Assembly (NCBI RefSeq): GCF_003025615.1
Contig: NZ_PYMJ01000010.1
Location: 1 to 64,000 of the forward strand
Direction of reading: 5' to 3'
Source: Photobacterium frigidiphilum
GTDB taxonomy: Bacteria; Pseudomonadota; Gammaproteobacteria; Enterobacterales; Vibrionaceae
DNA: 64,000 nt
A program made the position numbers and the translations under genes. Under the pieces are notes generated by a model, which saw nothing but the letters and a program-made list of their open reading frames with translations, ran no database searches and was not told where the DNA came from. Position 1 is the stretch's first letter. Every line of letters begins with the position of its first letter. Below, piece after piece: positions 40,150 to 50,891 of this stretch.

Positions 40150-42288
40150 TTAATCTTCCCTGTGAGTGATAATCCAACAGTTATGAATATGCTTATTCTT
40201 TGCAAAATCCATTGGCAGCGTTTTATCAGAAATGTTCTTAGCATCCAAACCAAGTTCATTCAATTTTTCTAAATCCATTTTGAACTGACGCTTATTGTTT
40301 GAGAAAACAATTTTGCCATCAGTACGTAGCATGCGCTTCAAGTTTTCCATTAGCATGATGTGATCACGCTGAATATCAAACGTCTGCTTCATACGCTTAG
40401 AGTTAGAGAATGTTGGCGGATCAATAAAGATAAGGTCAAACGTGTCATCAACTTCTTGAAGCCATTGCAAGCAATCTGCTTGAATAAACTCATGTTGATC
40501 TCCAACTTGGTTGTTAAGCTCCATGTTTTCTTGAGCCCAACCAAGGTATGTGTTTGACATATCGATAGTTGTAGTCGATTTAGCACCACCGCAAGCAGCA
40601 TGTACAGAGGCTGAACCGGTGTAAGCAAATAGGTTAAGGAAATCTTTCCCTTTCGCCATGTCACCTAACATTTTACGCGTTATACGGTGATCTAAGAACA
40701 AACCTGTATCAAGGTAATCGTAAAGATTAACCTTAAGGTCTACGCCATATTCGTTAACGATAATGTGACGCTCTGCATTTGAAAGCTTCTGGTACTGATT
40801 TTTACCCTTCTGGCGCTCACGCACTTTTAGAATAACTTTATCAGTTTGAACTCCAGTAACTTCAATTGTTGCACGTAACACGTCCATAATACGACGACGA
40901 GCAATCTCTTCAGGTACGGTTTTAGGTGCGGCGTACTCTTGAATGATCAGGTAGTCATTATATTTATCGATAGCTGCATTGTAATTTGGCAAATCAGCGT
41001 CATAAATGCGGTAGCAGTCAATACCTTCTTTCTTTGCCCATTTATTCAGCTTAGTAATGTTCTTTTTAAGACGGTTAGCAAAATCAGGTGCTACGTTTTC
41101 TTGTTCAACGTGACCTTCAGCTTCACCTTCTTCTTTCTTAACGCTACCGGCTGTAATCAAATACGTTTTAAGTACACAATCTAGTGCACCGTTTGGTAGT
41201 TTGAATTGCTTATCAGCACGCATACGTAAGCAGCTAAGTAATTCGTTAGAACCAGAATAGATAGACGCAGATGAACCCGCAAACGCCAGTTTAAGACGAT
41301 TACCAAGTTCTGTGTATAAGTTGATTAATTCAGGTGTTGTACCTAAACGCTCACCGTATGGTGGGTTACAGATAACAATACCGGCATCAAAACCTTCAGG
41401 TGCTTTCAGCTCTGTCGCATCGCCCTGTTGGAAGTTAATGAGTTCTTTAACGCCAGCACGACCAGCGTTATCACGCGCAATGGCTAATACACGGTGCTCT
41501 AATTCAAAACCAAAGAACTTAGTTTGAACTTTTGCAGGGCCACGGCGTGCTTTAACAGACGCTTCAGCATGAATTTCAAGCCATGCATCTTTATCGAAAT
41601 CTTTGATTGACTCAAAGCCCCAACGCTTACGTTTAAGACCCGGTGCAATATCTGCCGCCATCATTGCAGCTTCAATCAACAATGTACCTGAACCACACAT
41701 TGGGTCGAGTAACGGTTGACCTGGCGTCCAGCCACTTTTCAGTACTAATGCAGCAGCGTGCGTTTCACGTAATGGCGCACGACCAGCTTCAGTACGGTAA
41801 CCACGTTGGTGAAGACCACTACCCGCCATATCAAGACCTAACACACCTTTTTCGCCAGATAGACGCATGTGAATACGTAGATCAGGTTGTTCACGGTCGA
41901 TATTAGGACGACGAAGGTCTGCTTTCGTAAAACGATCGACGATAGCATCTTTAACTTTCATTGCGCCGTATTGGCTATTACGGATTTCACGGTTTGTACC
42001 GTTAAAATCTACGACAATACGTGTAGCGTTGCTGAAATACTCAGTCCAATTGATCGCCGCAGCGCCAAGGTACAGGTCCATGTCGTCACGAACGGTAAAT
42101 TCGCTAAGAACTTGAATGATACGAGACGATATACGTGTCCATAGGCAACAACGGTAAGCGGTTGACTGATCGGCTTTAAAACGTACACCGGCATGAACAA
42201 CTTGAATGCTCTGAGCACCAAGTTGTTCTAATTCTTCTGCAAGGAGGTTTTCAAGACCTCGAGATGTGATAGCTAGATATTGATTCAT
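40150..42288 (-). CDS. rlmL: Bifunctional 23S rRNA methyltransferase RlmKL
   Basis: 712 aa. An N-terminal THUMP domain (about 50-150) is followed by an RlmL methyltransferase with NPPYGERLG near 310, which makes m2G2445. The C-terminal RlmK methyltransferase has [13 protein letters not shown] near 640 and makes m7G2069. The fused layout is the gammaproteobacterial norm. It leads the operon rlmKL, glutaredoxin-like, uup, DUF3466, all with overlapping or touching ends. Confidence 0.95.
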   Translation of the reverse strand: MNQYLAITSRGLENLLAEELEQLGAQSIQVVHAGVRFKADQSTAYRCCLWTRISSRIIQVLSEFTVRDDMDLYLGAAAINWTEYFSNATRIVVDFNGTNREIRNSQYGAMKVKDAIVDRFTKADLRRPNIDREQPDLRIHMRLSGEKGVLGLDMAGSGLHQRGYRTEAGRAPLRETHAAALVLKSGWTPGQPLLDPMCGSGTLLIEAAMMAADIAPGLKRKRWGFESIKDFDKDAWLEIHAEASVKARRGPAKVQTKFFGFELEHRVLAIARDNAGRAGVKELINFQQGDATELKAPEGFDAGIVICNPPYGERLGTTPELINLYTELGNRLKLAFAGSSASIYSGSNELLSCLRMRADKQFKLPNGALDCVLKTYLITAGSVKKEEGEAEGHVEQENVAPDFANRLKKNITKLNKWAKKEGIDCYRIYDADLPNYNAAIDKYNDYLIIQEYAAPKTVPEEIARRRIMDVLRATIEVTGVQTDKVILKVRERQKGKNQYQKLSNAERHIIVNEYGVDLKVNLYDYLDTGLFLDHRITRKMLGDMAKGKDFLNLFAYTGSASVHAACGGAKSTTTIDMSNTYLGWAQENMELNNQVGDQHEFIQADCLQWLQEVDDTFDLIFIDPPTFSNSKRMKQTFDIQRDHIMLMENLKRMLRTDGKIVFSNNKRQFKMDLEKLNELGLDAKNISDKTLPMDFAKNKHIHNCWIITHRED

Positions 42289-43197
42289 GGAATTCTTTTC
42301 GCACTTATGTTGCCGGGAATTATAACGTAAAACAGACTAAATGCCTCTCTATTCCCCATTGCATACGCATTATTTGGTTAAAAAATAATGAAATAACGAT
42401 TTCTCGGCGCTGATGGGGTTCAGAACATAGCAACCATCGCTCACTCAACATCATCCACCAGTGGAAACAATGGTATCCCCCCCCTAATAAAATAATGCGG
42501 TAAATGTTCACAAAACACGTCAATTGATTATCCACACACAGAAACAAGCACTCAACCAATTGATTACAAATGAATTAACAGCGAATTAAATTATGAATCG
42601 CAGTAAATCTCACACTATAAAGCGATATATCGCACTAGATGTCATCGTGAATAAAAACCCACTGCCACATACTTTCCATTTTGGAAAGTATTAAGATACG
42701 GTCAGCGTTTTGTGCGTAATAAAATTACGAAAATGAGGAAAAACGGGAAATTTTCTTGTTTATTCGCGCTTACTTTAGCAATGAGTGTCAGTAATTTGAC
42801 GCATTTATTGCCTAAAGGAGGCAATAAAAAATACCATTTATTAGTCAATAACTGGATTAGCCTCACCAAACATGTTTGTTTTTTATACAAAAAAACGTTT
42901 CCCAGTACTTCTTATCAGATGCTTAGATTCATCAAGCGCCACTTTCATCAGACGCTTAATGCTATAGATTGTAATAATAAGATTGAAGGCTGGGTTTAAA
43001 TTGAAGGTAAGAAGGTGAAAGATGGTGTGGCGACAAAATATAATTAATGGATTGGGTATGTGTGTGGCAGAGATTAGATACGCAGAAGGCTTATAGGCAA
43101 GAGTATCGATAACCCTAGAGACATGGCTTTATATCGGTGGTTGTAGGAATGTGGTAAGAAATAAGTAGCTAACACTCGTTAAGCGACACTATTAACA
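42289..43197. other. 909-bp intergenic region with one hairpin
   Basis: Between divergent or parallel minus-strand genes. TTTATTGCC / GGCAATAAA at 42804-42828 forms a hairpin with a T/A-rich flank that may terminate in both directions. A 95-codon plus-strand frame (42712-42999) spans this hairpin, has no Shine-Dalgarno and looks accidental. I see no RNA gene or other feature. It is unusually long for this compact core region. Confidence 0.5.
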
Positions 43198-43737
43198 TTA
43201 ACCTACGAGTGCTAGGTTCAGTATCGCGTCTTCTTCGTAAGCAGTGATACGATCGTTCATAACCTTGATAGTGTCACAAAAGCGCATTTCCTTAGTGCTA
43301 GACAGCGCTAAAGGCTCTACATCGACCATCATACATAGGCTTGCACAGCCGCTATTCTCAATAACAATGAACTTTGCCATACCTAAAGGTGTTTGAAGGG
43401 TTACGATGTCACCATTCTCAGGCTCACAGCTTACTGATTGAGTCTCAAAAAACCAACTTTTGGGCATCATCGGTTTATGGAATCGACTGGCTGCAACCGC
43501 ATTTAGTGCTAATTCAGCTTTACGCGGTTCAGATATCTCTAAATGTGAAACGTTTTCTTTATAGTTCTGGAAAATAGAGGCGTCATCAACAGTAAATTCA
43601 CACTGTTCACTCGCCGAAGGGATAAGATGTTTTGCTGGAATACCTACACGAAAAACCATATCACTTCCCAAATCTAACATTAGGGAATTATCCTTAAGGT
43701 CGAAATACCACATCCATGAATTATTTGGTTTTAACAC
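43198..43737 (-). CDS. zapC: Cell division protein ZapC
   Basis: 179 aa. LKPNNSWMWYFDLKDNSLML, DLGSDMVFRV, KPMMPKSWFFE and DTIKVMNDRI match ZapC of enterobacteria. ZapC binds FtsZ and promotes bundling at the Z ring. It lies downstream of pyrD with a terminator between, so it is a separate unit. Conserved neighbourhood. Confidence 0.93.
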   Translation of the reverse strand: MLKPNNSWMWYFDLKDNSLMLDLGSDMVFRVGIPAKHLIPSASEQCEFTVDDASIFQNYKENVSHLEISEPRKAELALNAVAASRFHKPMMPKSWFFETQSVSCEPENGDIVTLQTPLGMAKFIVIENSGCASLCMMVDVEPLALSSTKEMRFCDTIKVMNDRITAYEEDAILNLALVG

Positions 43738-43823
43738 GTAAACGCTCCAGAAACAGTTCTTTGTACTACGTATCTAACAATACAGAAAAAACTTTAGGAG
43801 AATTTTACGGGGGTTAGGATAAA

Positions 43824-43851
43824 AAAAAAGGGGAATAAATATCCCCTTTTT
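43824..43851 (-). terminator. Terminator downstream of pyrD
   Basis: AAAAAGGGGA / TCCCCTTTTT with a short A/T loop, between pyrD and zapC. Confidence 0.75.
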
Positions 43852-43996
43852 GTTACATGAAAATGTAATTTTGACAATTTTCAATGATATTTTAGCTACC
43901 GAGAACTAAAAGGTGGAACTTTTTCGAAAGCAGTACTTAAAAATGCATTTCATCAAAGTTCAATTTAAGAAGTACTCAATTTAAGAAATGGTCAAT

Positions 43997-45007
43997 TTAA
44001 GAGTTCGTCACGATGTCTTTTACCAATTTTGGTCCGTGATAAATGAAACCAGAATAAATCTGTACAAGCTGTGCGCCTGCATTCATTTTTTCACGTGCTG
44101 AAATAGCAGAATCAATACCACCCACACCAATAATTGGTAAAGCGCCATTTAACTCTTCAGCTAAACGACGAATAACCTCAGTACTGCGATTTTGTAACGG
44201 ACGACCACTTAGCCCCCCCATCTCATCACAATGTGGCATACCTTTAACCAATGTGCGATCTAATGTCGTGTTAGTGCCAATCACGCCATCAATTTTATTT
44301 TTGATCAAAGATTCTGCGATTTGCACAATTTCATGATCTTCTAGATCGGGTGCGATCTTCAGTGCTAACGGGACATACTTACCGTGTTTTTCTGCCAGCT
44401 CTTCTTGTTTCGCTTTTAACTGGGACAAAAGATCATCAAGCGCTTCTCCATATTGAAGAGAACGAAGCCCTGGGGTATTAGGTGAAGAGATATTTACCGC
44501 AATATAGCCAGCATGCTCATAAACTTTATCCATACAGATTAAGTAATCTTCTGCACCCTTCTCGATTGGTGTGTCTTTATTCTTACCAATGTTAATACCG
44601 ATAACACCGTCATATTTGGTTTTTTTTACATTCTCAACCAGATTATCAACGCCAAGGTTATTAAAGCCAAAACGATTAATAAGACCTTCAGCAGGCAATA
44701 TACGGAAAAGACGTGGCTTGTCATTTCCTGATTGTGGACGTGGCGTTACTGTACCCACTTCTACAAAACCAAAACCCATTGCGCCAAATGCATCAATACA
44801 TTCGCCATTTTTGTCTAGGCCAGCAGCCAATCCAACAGGGTTTTTAAATTTAATACCCATGACTTCAACGGGGCGATCAGGTACATGTTGACGATAGAAG
44901 AGATCAAGCGGAGTGCCGGTAAAACGAGAAAAGTTCTGAATAGCAAGATCATGCGCCTTTTCAGCATCTAGCTGGAAAAAAACGGATCGTGCGAGGCGAT
45001 AAATCAT
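43997..45007 (-). CDS. pyrD: Dihydroorotate dehydrogenase (class 2, quinone-linked)
   Basis: 336 aa. The N-terminal helical extension ([20 protein letters not shown]) attaches to the membrane, as in class 2 enzymes. Catalytic Ser about 175 in [19 protein letters not shown] phosphate loop GVGGIDS near 300. It oxidises dihydroorotate to orotate in pyrimidine synthesis and passes electrons to quinone. Position next to zapC is conserved. Confidence 0.97.
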   Translation of the reverse strand: MIYRLARSVFFQLDAEKAHDLAIQNFSRFTGTPLDLFYRQHVPDRPVEVMGIKFKNPVGLAAGLDKNGECIDAFGAMGFGFVEVGTVTPRPQSGNDKPRLFRILPAEGLINRFGFNNLGVDNLVENVKKTKYDGVIGINIGKNKDTPIEKGAEDYLICMDKVYEHAGYIAVNISSPNTPGLRSLQYGEALDDLLSQLKAKQEELAEKHGKYVPLALKIAPDLEDHEIVQIAESLIKNKIDGVIGTNTTLDRTLVKGMPHCDEMGGLSGRPLQNRSTEVIRRLAEELNGALPIIGVGGIDSAISAREKMNAGAQLVQIYSGFIYHGPKLVKDIVTNS

Positions 45008-45242
45008 TGTCTCTCCTTATAAAAAGCTCCAAATAAACGGGCTTATTATTCACAGTTATCCCTTCTACTTCAATGACTATTTACGCCATTTGTATCAATA
45101 AAACAATTACTTACATTTAGACGTTTATTTACAATGAGTTACAGTTTCAAATTTGTCATTAATTTATCAAAAACAACGCAAACGATTCCGTTTAACCAGC
45201 AATATGTAACAGCCATGTTGACCAATCGTTATTTAAGCAATA

Positions 45243-45279
45243 AAAAAAGCCATTACATCTGTTATGTAATGGCTTTTTA
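45243..45279 (-). terminator. Terminator of the glutamate dehydrogenase gene
   Basis: AAAAAAGCCATTACAT / ATGTAATGGCTTTTT with a five-base loop. It is symmetric and may work for both strands. The remaining 45008-45242 holds the likely pyrD promoter. Confidence 0.9.
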
Positions 45280-45328
45280 GTAGGAACCAAATTTATATCA
45301 TAGACTTATGATAGTTATCTCTGGCGCC

Positions 45329-48300
45329 TCACATATTGGGACGGCAGTTCAGGTTCAGTAACATTAATTCACGTAAGGCTACAGAAAATTTCGCGAATTC
45401 ATGGGCTGTACCCACTTTAAATTCAGCGAGTACACTGTTCCAACGATGAATAGCAGTCTCGTGCATCCCTATCCATGTTTCTATACTTTGCTCTGCAGAC
45501 TCATCATTTTGATTACTGCTGATAACGGCAGATGTTAACTGGCGTTGCTGCCAATCCAGATCTTCTCTAAACGAAGCACGAGCCAACGCTTGCCAATGGT
45601 TTTCTACTGGCTGATTGTGTACTTGCTGTAAGAACCAATGCAAAGACAATTTAGAGCCAACAACAAAGTAAACACGCGAGATATGATCAATATCTTTATC
45701 CAGTTCTTTTGCTATCTGAGCAATATCCATCGCAGAATACAAACTAGTTAGTCGTGCAATATTGTGTGCTAGCTCAGCAGGAACACCTTGCTCAATCATC
45801 ACATTCGCTTGATCGTTATGCTCTTCAACCTCTCCTGTTACAAGGTAACTTTCAAGGTTTTCTTGTAACGTATTCAAAATAGGTTGATACAATGCAATCT
45901 GTTGTTCTATTGCTAGTTTGCGTTCGCGATTACGTAATATCCAGCGCGTGGCGCGGCGTAACATACGACGACAGCGATAAAGCATTTCGTACTGTACTTC
46001 TGCTGACACTTTATTGTCTAGTTCACGAATTTGATGAAAGAACGTATCAAACCGGAAGACTTCGCGCCCTACAGAATAAGCCGATGAAATTTCTACAACC
46101 GTAGCACCCGTCTCTTCTTGCAAACGTGTGACAAAATTGCAGCCCATTTCGTTAGACATTTGATTTGCGAGCGATGTTGCAATCAGTTCTTTTCTTAGCG
46201 GGTGTTGATCCATCTGTGCACGGTATTTCTCTTTAAGTTGCTTAGGAAAATACGCAGGTAGCAAGCGGGCATGGTATGGGTCATTTGCTATCTCATCACT
46301 GACTAGATCTTCTTTTAGCACCATTTTTCCGTAAGCGACCAATACAGCAAGTTCAGGTCGAGTCAGACCCATGCCTGATTTTTCTCGCTCAGCCAATGTC
46401 TCATCATCAGGTAAATACTCAAGTGCACGATCTAGCTTACCGGCACGCTCTAAATGATGGATAAAGCGGATTTGCTCTTTCAGCAGTTGCACGTGCTGTT
46501 GTTGCGTTACAGAGATAGATTCACTCTGACAATACGCATCATCTAGTACGATCTCTCCTACTTCATCTTCCATGCTTTCAAGCACTTCATTACGTTGTTT
46601 ATAAGTAAGATCGCCACCAGCGACAAGGCTATTTAGCAAGATTTTAATGTTTACTTCATTATCTGAACAATCTACGCCGCCAACGTTATCAACGAAATCG
46701 GTGTTAACTAAGCCACCCGTTTTAGCGAATTCAACACGGCCAAGCTGGGTCATACCCAGATTACCACCTTCACCAATTACTTTTGCACGTAACTCACCGC
46801 CATTAATGCGTAAACCATCGTTCGCACGGTCGCCAACGTCAGTATGTGTTTCAGTGGTCGCTTTAACGTAAGTACCGATCCCGCCGTTCCACAGAAGATC
46901 TACTTCCATGCGCAAGATAAGGCCAATCAACTCATTAGGCGGTACGCTTTGCTTACGTGTGCCCAAGAGTTTTTGGATCTGCGGGGTTAGTTTGATCGAC
47001 TTGCTACGACGAGAGAAGATCGCACCACCCTCAGAGATCAAACTTTTATCGTAATCTTCCCAACTTGAACGCGGAAGGTTAAATAGACGATCTCGTTCTT
47101 CCCAAGTCTTCGCTGCATCCGGATTTGGATCCAAGAAGATATGCATATGGTTAAATGCAGCAACTAAGCGCGTGTGCTTTGATAACAACATACCGTTACC
47201 AAACACATCACCTGCCATATCACCGATACCCACACACGTGAAATCGGTAGATTGGCAATCAATACCTAGCTCACGGAAATGACGCTTGACTGATTCCCAG
47301 CCACCTTTTGCCGTAATACCCATTTTCTTATGATCGTAACCATTTGAGCCACCAGATGCGAACGCATCACCTAGCCAAAAATTATAATCATCTGATACTG
47401 AGTTTGCCAAATCAGAGAAGGTTGCGGTACCTTTATCAGCTGCAACGACCAAATACGGGTCATCTTCATCGTGACGAACAACATTCACTGGCGGCATTAG
47501 TTCGCCATCAACAATGTTATCGGTCACATCCAGCAAGGCTTGAATGAAACGCTTGTAACAACGCTGACCTTCATTCCAGATTTCTTCACGTGTTGTCATC
47601 TGAGGCTGACGCTTACAGATGAAACCGCCTTTAGCGCCCACAGGTACAATAACGGTATTTTTAACTTGTTGTGCTTTTACTAAGCCAAGAATTTCTGTAC
47701 GGAAATCCTCTTGACGATCTGACCAACGCAAACCACCACGCGCGACTTTACCGCCACGTAGGTGAACACCTTCTATATCAGGTGCGTAGACAAAGATTTC
47801 AAAGAAAGGAACCGGTGCTGGAATCTCTGGAATTTCTGAAGGACGAAGCTTCAATGATAGCCAAGGCTTTGCATTGCCCTTTTCATCTGTTTGATAATAG
47901 TTAGTACGTTGCGTTGCAAGGATCATATCCATGAAGCGACGAATGATCCTATCATCATCAAGGCTTTCTACACGATCCAACTTATCATGCAGCTTCTTAA
48001 TCAGATCTTGCTCAGCTTTTGGTGAGTACTTTTTCCTTGGTTCAAAACGCAGTGTAAACAGCTTCACTAAATCACGAGCAAGATCGCTATGACTCGATAA
48101 TGTTTCTTCAATGTAGTGTTGGCTGAATGGGAAACCCACTTGACGCATGTAACGAGCATAACTACGAATCACGGTAATTTCGCGACCCGTTAACCCTGCG
48201 CAAAGTACTAAACGGTTAAAACCATCACTTTCTAAGTTACCGTGCCAAATCGAAGAGAATGCATCTTGGAAACGATCGCGCGCTTCACTTAAATCGATTC

Positions 48301-50158
48301 CTGTACATGCGTTATGCAGCATAGAAAAATCAAGAATCCAATACACCGTGCCATTTGCTTTAACGACTTGGTAAGGTGATTCACCAATTACACGTAAGCC
48401 AAGGTTTTCAAGCATTGGCATAACATCAGACAAGTGAATGGGCTCGTCACGGTGGAAAAGCTTCAACTTAACAAAGTGTGAATCGTTCGCTTCTTCTTGA
48501 GGGCGATAAAACAACATGCCAAGCTTGTTATCTTCACTCAAGCTTTCTAGCTGTTCAATATCAGCCACGGCAGAACCCGGTAGCATTTCTTCTTTATACG
48601 AGCGTGGGAAAGCACGTGCATAGCTCTTACCAAGCGGGATACCTTTACTTTCACCAAAATTAGCAATTAACGAGTTACTTAACCGATCTTCCCAAGAAGC
48701 CGCAGCCTCAACAAGATTGTGTTCAATGCCTTTCGCATCGATATTGAAATTATTATTTTTAACTCGCACGATATAATGAGTTCTCGCTAATGAACTTTCA
48801 GAAAAGAAAGTAGTAAATTCAACAGTCTGCTCAGAGCCAAAATAGTCTTTAAGAATTTCCTGTGTTTTACTGCGAAGTTCGGTGTTATAGCGCTCTTTTG
48901 TTACGTAAACCATACACGAGAAGAAACGACCGAATGGGTCACGTCGTACGAATAATCGTAGCAAATCACGATCTTGCATTTGAACAACGCCACAACCCAC
49001 ATCTAGCATTTCTTTTTCATTTGCTTGAATGAGTTCATCGCGAGGATAGGTTTCGAGTAAATTATTTAACGCCTTCCACGAATGTGAACCTTCGCTATAG
49101 CCGCTCGCCTCAAGAATACGTGAAACGCGATCTCGAATCAGAGGAATATTCAGTGCACTCTGATGGTAAGCCGTTGACGCGTAAAGCCCCACAAAGCGAT
49201 GTTCACCAATAACATTGCCTTTCTCATCAAAGCGTTTAATACCAATATAATCAACATAAGCAGGACGGTGGATTTTGGATTTACCGTTGCTTTTCGTTAG
49301 AATCAAAATATCGTGCTTACGTGCTTCGATACGGGCTGATTCTGGTAAATCAGACAATAGTAAGCAATGCTTTATATCTGTCTTATTTAATAGCCCTAAG
49401 CCACTTTCATCACTTGGACAAAGCTTGTAATCCCCTTCTATAGGGTTTAAATCATATTGGTGATAACCCATGAACATGAAGTTATGGCGTGTTAACCAAT
49501 TAATAAATTCGACAGCTTCTTCGCGATGAACATTGTTTACTGGCAAATCTGCAGTTTTAAGATCCTGAGCAATGTCTTGCATCTTATCTTGCATCGCCTG
49601 CCAATCGTTCACAACCAGGTCAATATCGCTTAGCACGTGTTCTAATTCTTTTTTGAGTGCTTGCATTTCTTCTTTGCTGGTTAGGCGATCCACTTCAATG
49701 TGGAAAAGTGTTTGGTAATCACCCTCCTTTCCACATGCTTCTACAATATTACCGTCTTCATCACGCTTGAAGAAATACGGACCATTGAGCATAAGGTGGC
49801 TAGTAATATCTAGACGGTTCAATGTCATTCGCACTGAATCAACAAGGAACGGACAATCAGGCGTTACAATTTCAACCACAGTATGTGTTGACTGCCATCC
49901 ATATCGACTAAGTGTTGGGTTGTATACTCGAACAGAGCTTTGTTCAGGTTTGTTTTGCATCAAATGGTGCCATAAGCTAAGTACAGCACCATATAAATCA
50001 GATTCATTCCGTTGAAGCAGATCATCATCAGCCAGTTGCCCTAACAATCGTTGAGCAAAAACATCCACTAATGACTGCTGAGGGGCTTCAATCTTATTCT
50101 GGATTAAGCCATATACCTTCTCAAGCAGTACCGGCACTATCGGATCGGGTGCGGTCAT
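45329..50158 (-). CDS. gdhB: Large NAD-specific glutamate dehydrogenase (GDH-180 type)
   Basis: 1609 aa from the ATG at 50158 (MTAPDPIVPVLLEKV), which has GGAG eight bases upstream; the longer frame to 50251 is not supported. N-terminal ACT-like region with DCPFLVDSVRMTLNRL, central catalytic part HLRGGKVARGGLRWSDRQED and IVPVGAKGGFICKRQPQM. A Rossmann part carries AKVIGEGGNLGMTQLGR. The enzyme deaminates glutamate to 2-oxoglutarate with NAD, mainly for catabolism. Large size is the family norm. The symbol follows common usage for this class. Confidence 0.95.
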   Translation of the reverse strand: MTAPDPIVPVLLEKVYGLIQNKIEAPQQSLVDVFAQRLLGQLADDDLLQRNESDLYGAVLSLWHHLMQNKPEQSSVRVYNPTLSRYGWQSTHTVVEIVTPDCPFLVDSVRMTLNRLDITSHLMLNGPYFFKRDEDGNIVEACGKEGDYQTLFHIEVDRLTSKEEMQALKKELEHVLSDIDLVVNDWQAMQDKMQDIAQDLKTADLPVNNVHREEAVEFINWLTRHNFMFMGYHQYDLNPIEGDYKLCPSDESGLGLLNKTDIKHCLLLSDLPESARIEARKHDILILTKSNGKSKIHRPAYVDYIGIKRFDEKGNVIGEHRFVGLYASTAYHQSALNIPLIRDRVSRILEASGYSEGSHSWKALNNLLETYPRDELIQANEKEMLDVGCGVVQMQDRDLLRLFVRRDPFGRFFSCMVYVTKERYNTELRSKTQEILKDYFGSEQTVEFTTFFSESSLARTHYIVRVKNNNFNIDAKGIEHNLVEAAASWEDRLSNSLIANFGESKGIPLGKSYARAFPRSYKEEMLPGSAVADIEQLESLSEDNKLGMLFYRPQEEANDSHFVKLKLFHRDEPIHLSDVMPMLENLGLRVIGESPYQVVKANGTVYWILDFSMLHNACTGIDLSEARDRFQDAFSSIWHGNLESDGFNRLVLCAGLTGREITVIRSYARYMRQVGFPFSQHYIEETLSSHSDLARDLVKLFTLRFEPRKKYSPKAEQDLIKKLHDKLDRVESLDDDRIIRRFMDMILATQRTNYYQTDEKGNAKPWLSLKLRPSEIPEIPAPVPFFEIFVYAPDIEGVHLRGGKVARGGLRWSDRQEDFRTEILGLVKAQQVKNTVIVPVGAKGGFICKRQPQMTTREEIWNEGQRCYKRFIQALLDVTDNIVDGELMPPVNVVRHDEDDPYLVVAADKGTATFSDLANSVSDDYNFWLGDAFASGGSNGYDHKKMGITAKGGWESVKRHFRELGIDCQSTDFTCVGIGDMAGDVFGNGMLLSKHTRLVAAFNHMHIFLDPNPDAAKTWEERDRLFNLPRSSWEDYDKSLISEGGAIFSRRSKSIKLTPQIQKLLGTRKQSVPPNELIGLILRMEVDLLWNGGIGTYVKATTETHTDVGDRANDGLRINGGELRAKVIGEGGNLGMTQLGRVEFAKTGGLVNTDFVDNVGGVDCSDNEVNIKILLNSLVAGGDLTYKQRNEVLESMEDEVGEIVLDDAYCQSESISVTQQQHVQLLKEQIRFIHHLERAGKLDRALEYLPDDETLAEREKSGMGLTRPELAVLVAYGKMVLKEDLVSDEIANDPYHARLLPAYFPKQLKEKYRAQMDQHPLRKELIATSLANQMSNEMGCNFVTRLQEETGATVVEISSAYSVGREVFRFDTFFHQIRELDNKVSAEVQYEMLYRCRRMLRRATRWILRNRERKLAIEQQIALYQPILNTLQENLESYLVTGEVEEHNDQANVMIEQGVPAELAHNIARLTSLYSAMDIAQIAKELDKDIDHISRVYFVVGSKLSLHWFLQQVHNQPVENHWQALARASFREDLDWQQRQLTSAVISSNQNDESAEQSIETWIGMHETAIHRWNSVLAEFKVGTAHEFAKFSVALRELMLLNLNCRPNM

Positions 50159-50251
50159 AGCAATTGCTCCATCATTATTATGTTTATAGTTCAGTATAGG
50201 GGGTTTGAACGCTTTAGCGTGATAGCTATTGTAGGGGGTTTTGTTGCGCAA

Positions 50252-50542
50252 TGGTTACGTTAATTACACTATAAAGAGAAGAAAAAATCGAATATGTGAC
50301 TAAGGTTAAGATTTTGACTGGCGGTTCTATCTAGCTGAATGCATATAAGCAATAGGCCACTTCTTTTACCTTAGTCATTGGTCTAACCAATTATTTCATA
50401 TATCAATTTTTCTAATGGCGAGAATAAATTTTATGAGGGAAACCGCTACACAATATAAATAAATAGACAATCACAATAGGTGAATACTTATTAAGATGTT
50501 AATAACTTGATGTTATGAAACTGGCAATGAATAATGCTAAAT
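50252..50542. other. Intergenic, no feature seen
   Basis: AT-rich 290 bp between the glutamate dehydrogenase start and the DUF2835 gene. It likely contains the dehydrogenase promoter; no repeats or RNA recognised. Confidence 0.5.
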
Positions 50543-50761
50543 TTAGATCTGTTCTATCTTTTCAAATTTATTTTGTGCATTCACTACAATTCTAAAACGC
50601 CCTCTTACACCTAATTGGCTCAAGAATGGACGAAAGCGCGAGGCTGGCAGTTGAAGTTTAAGTCCGCTATCTGTTACAACCAGTACCGTGCTAGCTGCAC
50701 CAGAATAATGGTTAAGATAAGACTGGTAGCTAATGTTCATCGAAAATGTATACGTCGTCAT
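50543..50761 (-). CDS. DUF2835 family protein, 72 aa
   Basis: Start at the ATG at 50761 (MTTYTFSMNISYQSYLNHY). A small beta-rich protein with LQLPASRFRPFLSQLGVRGR, as in DUF2835 of gammaproteobacteria, usually beside pepN. Shine-Dalgarno is weak. Function unknown. Confidence 0.8.
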   Translation of the reverse strand: MTTYTFSMNISYQSYLNHYSGAASTVLVVTDSGLKLQLPASRFRPFLSQLGVRGRFRIVVNAQNKFEKIEQI

Positions 50762-50842
50762 GGCACCATACAAAAATAAAAGAAAGATAAAAAAGAAACA
50801 AACAAAAAGATCATACCTATCTGGATAAGTAGATGATCATAA

Positions 50843-50873
50843 AATAAGAGCCTCTTCGTTAGAGGCCCTTATT
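50843..50873 (-). terminator. Terminator of pepN
   Basis: AATAAGaGCCTCT / AGAGGCcCTTATT with loop TCGTT, 18 bases after the pepN stop. Confidence 0.8.
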
Positions 50874-50891
50874 AGGCTGCTAAATCAAATA

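Noticed and set aside
42712-42999. 95-codon plus-strand frame upstream of rlmKL
   Set aside because: No Shine-Dalgarno, odd composition, and it reads through a clear hairpin (TTTATTGCC / GGCAATAAA). Best explained as chance.
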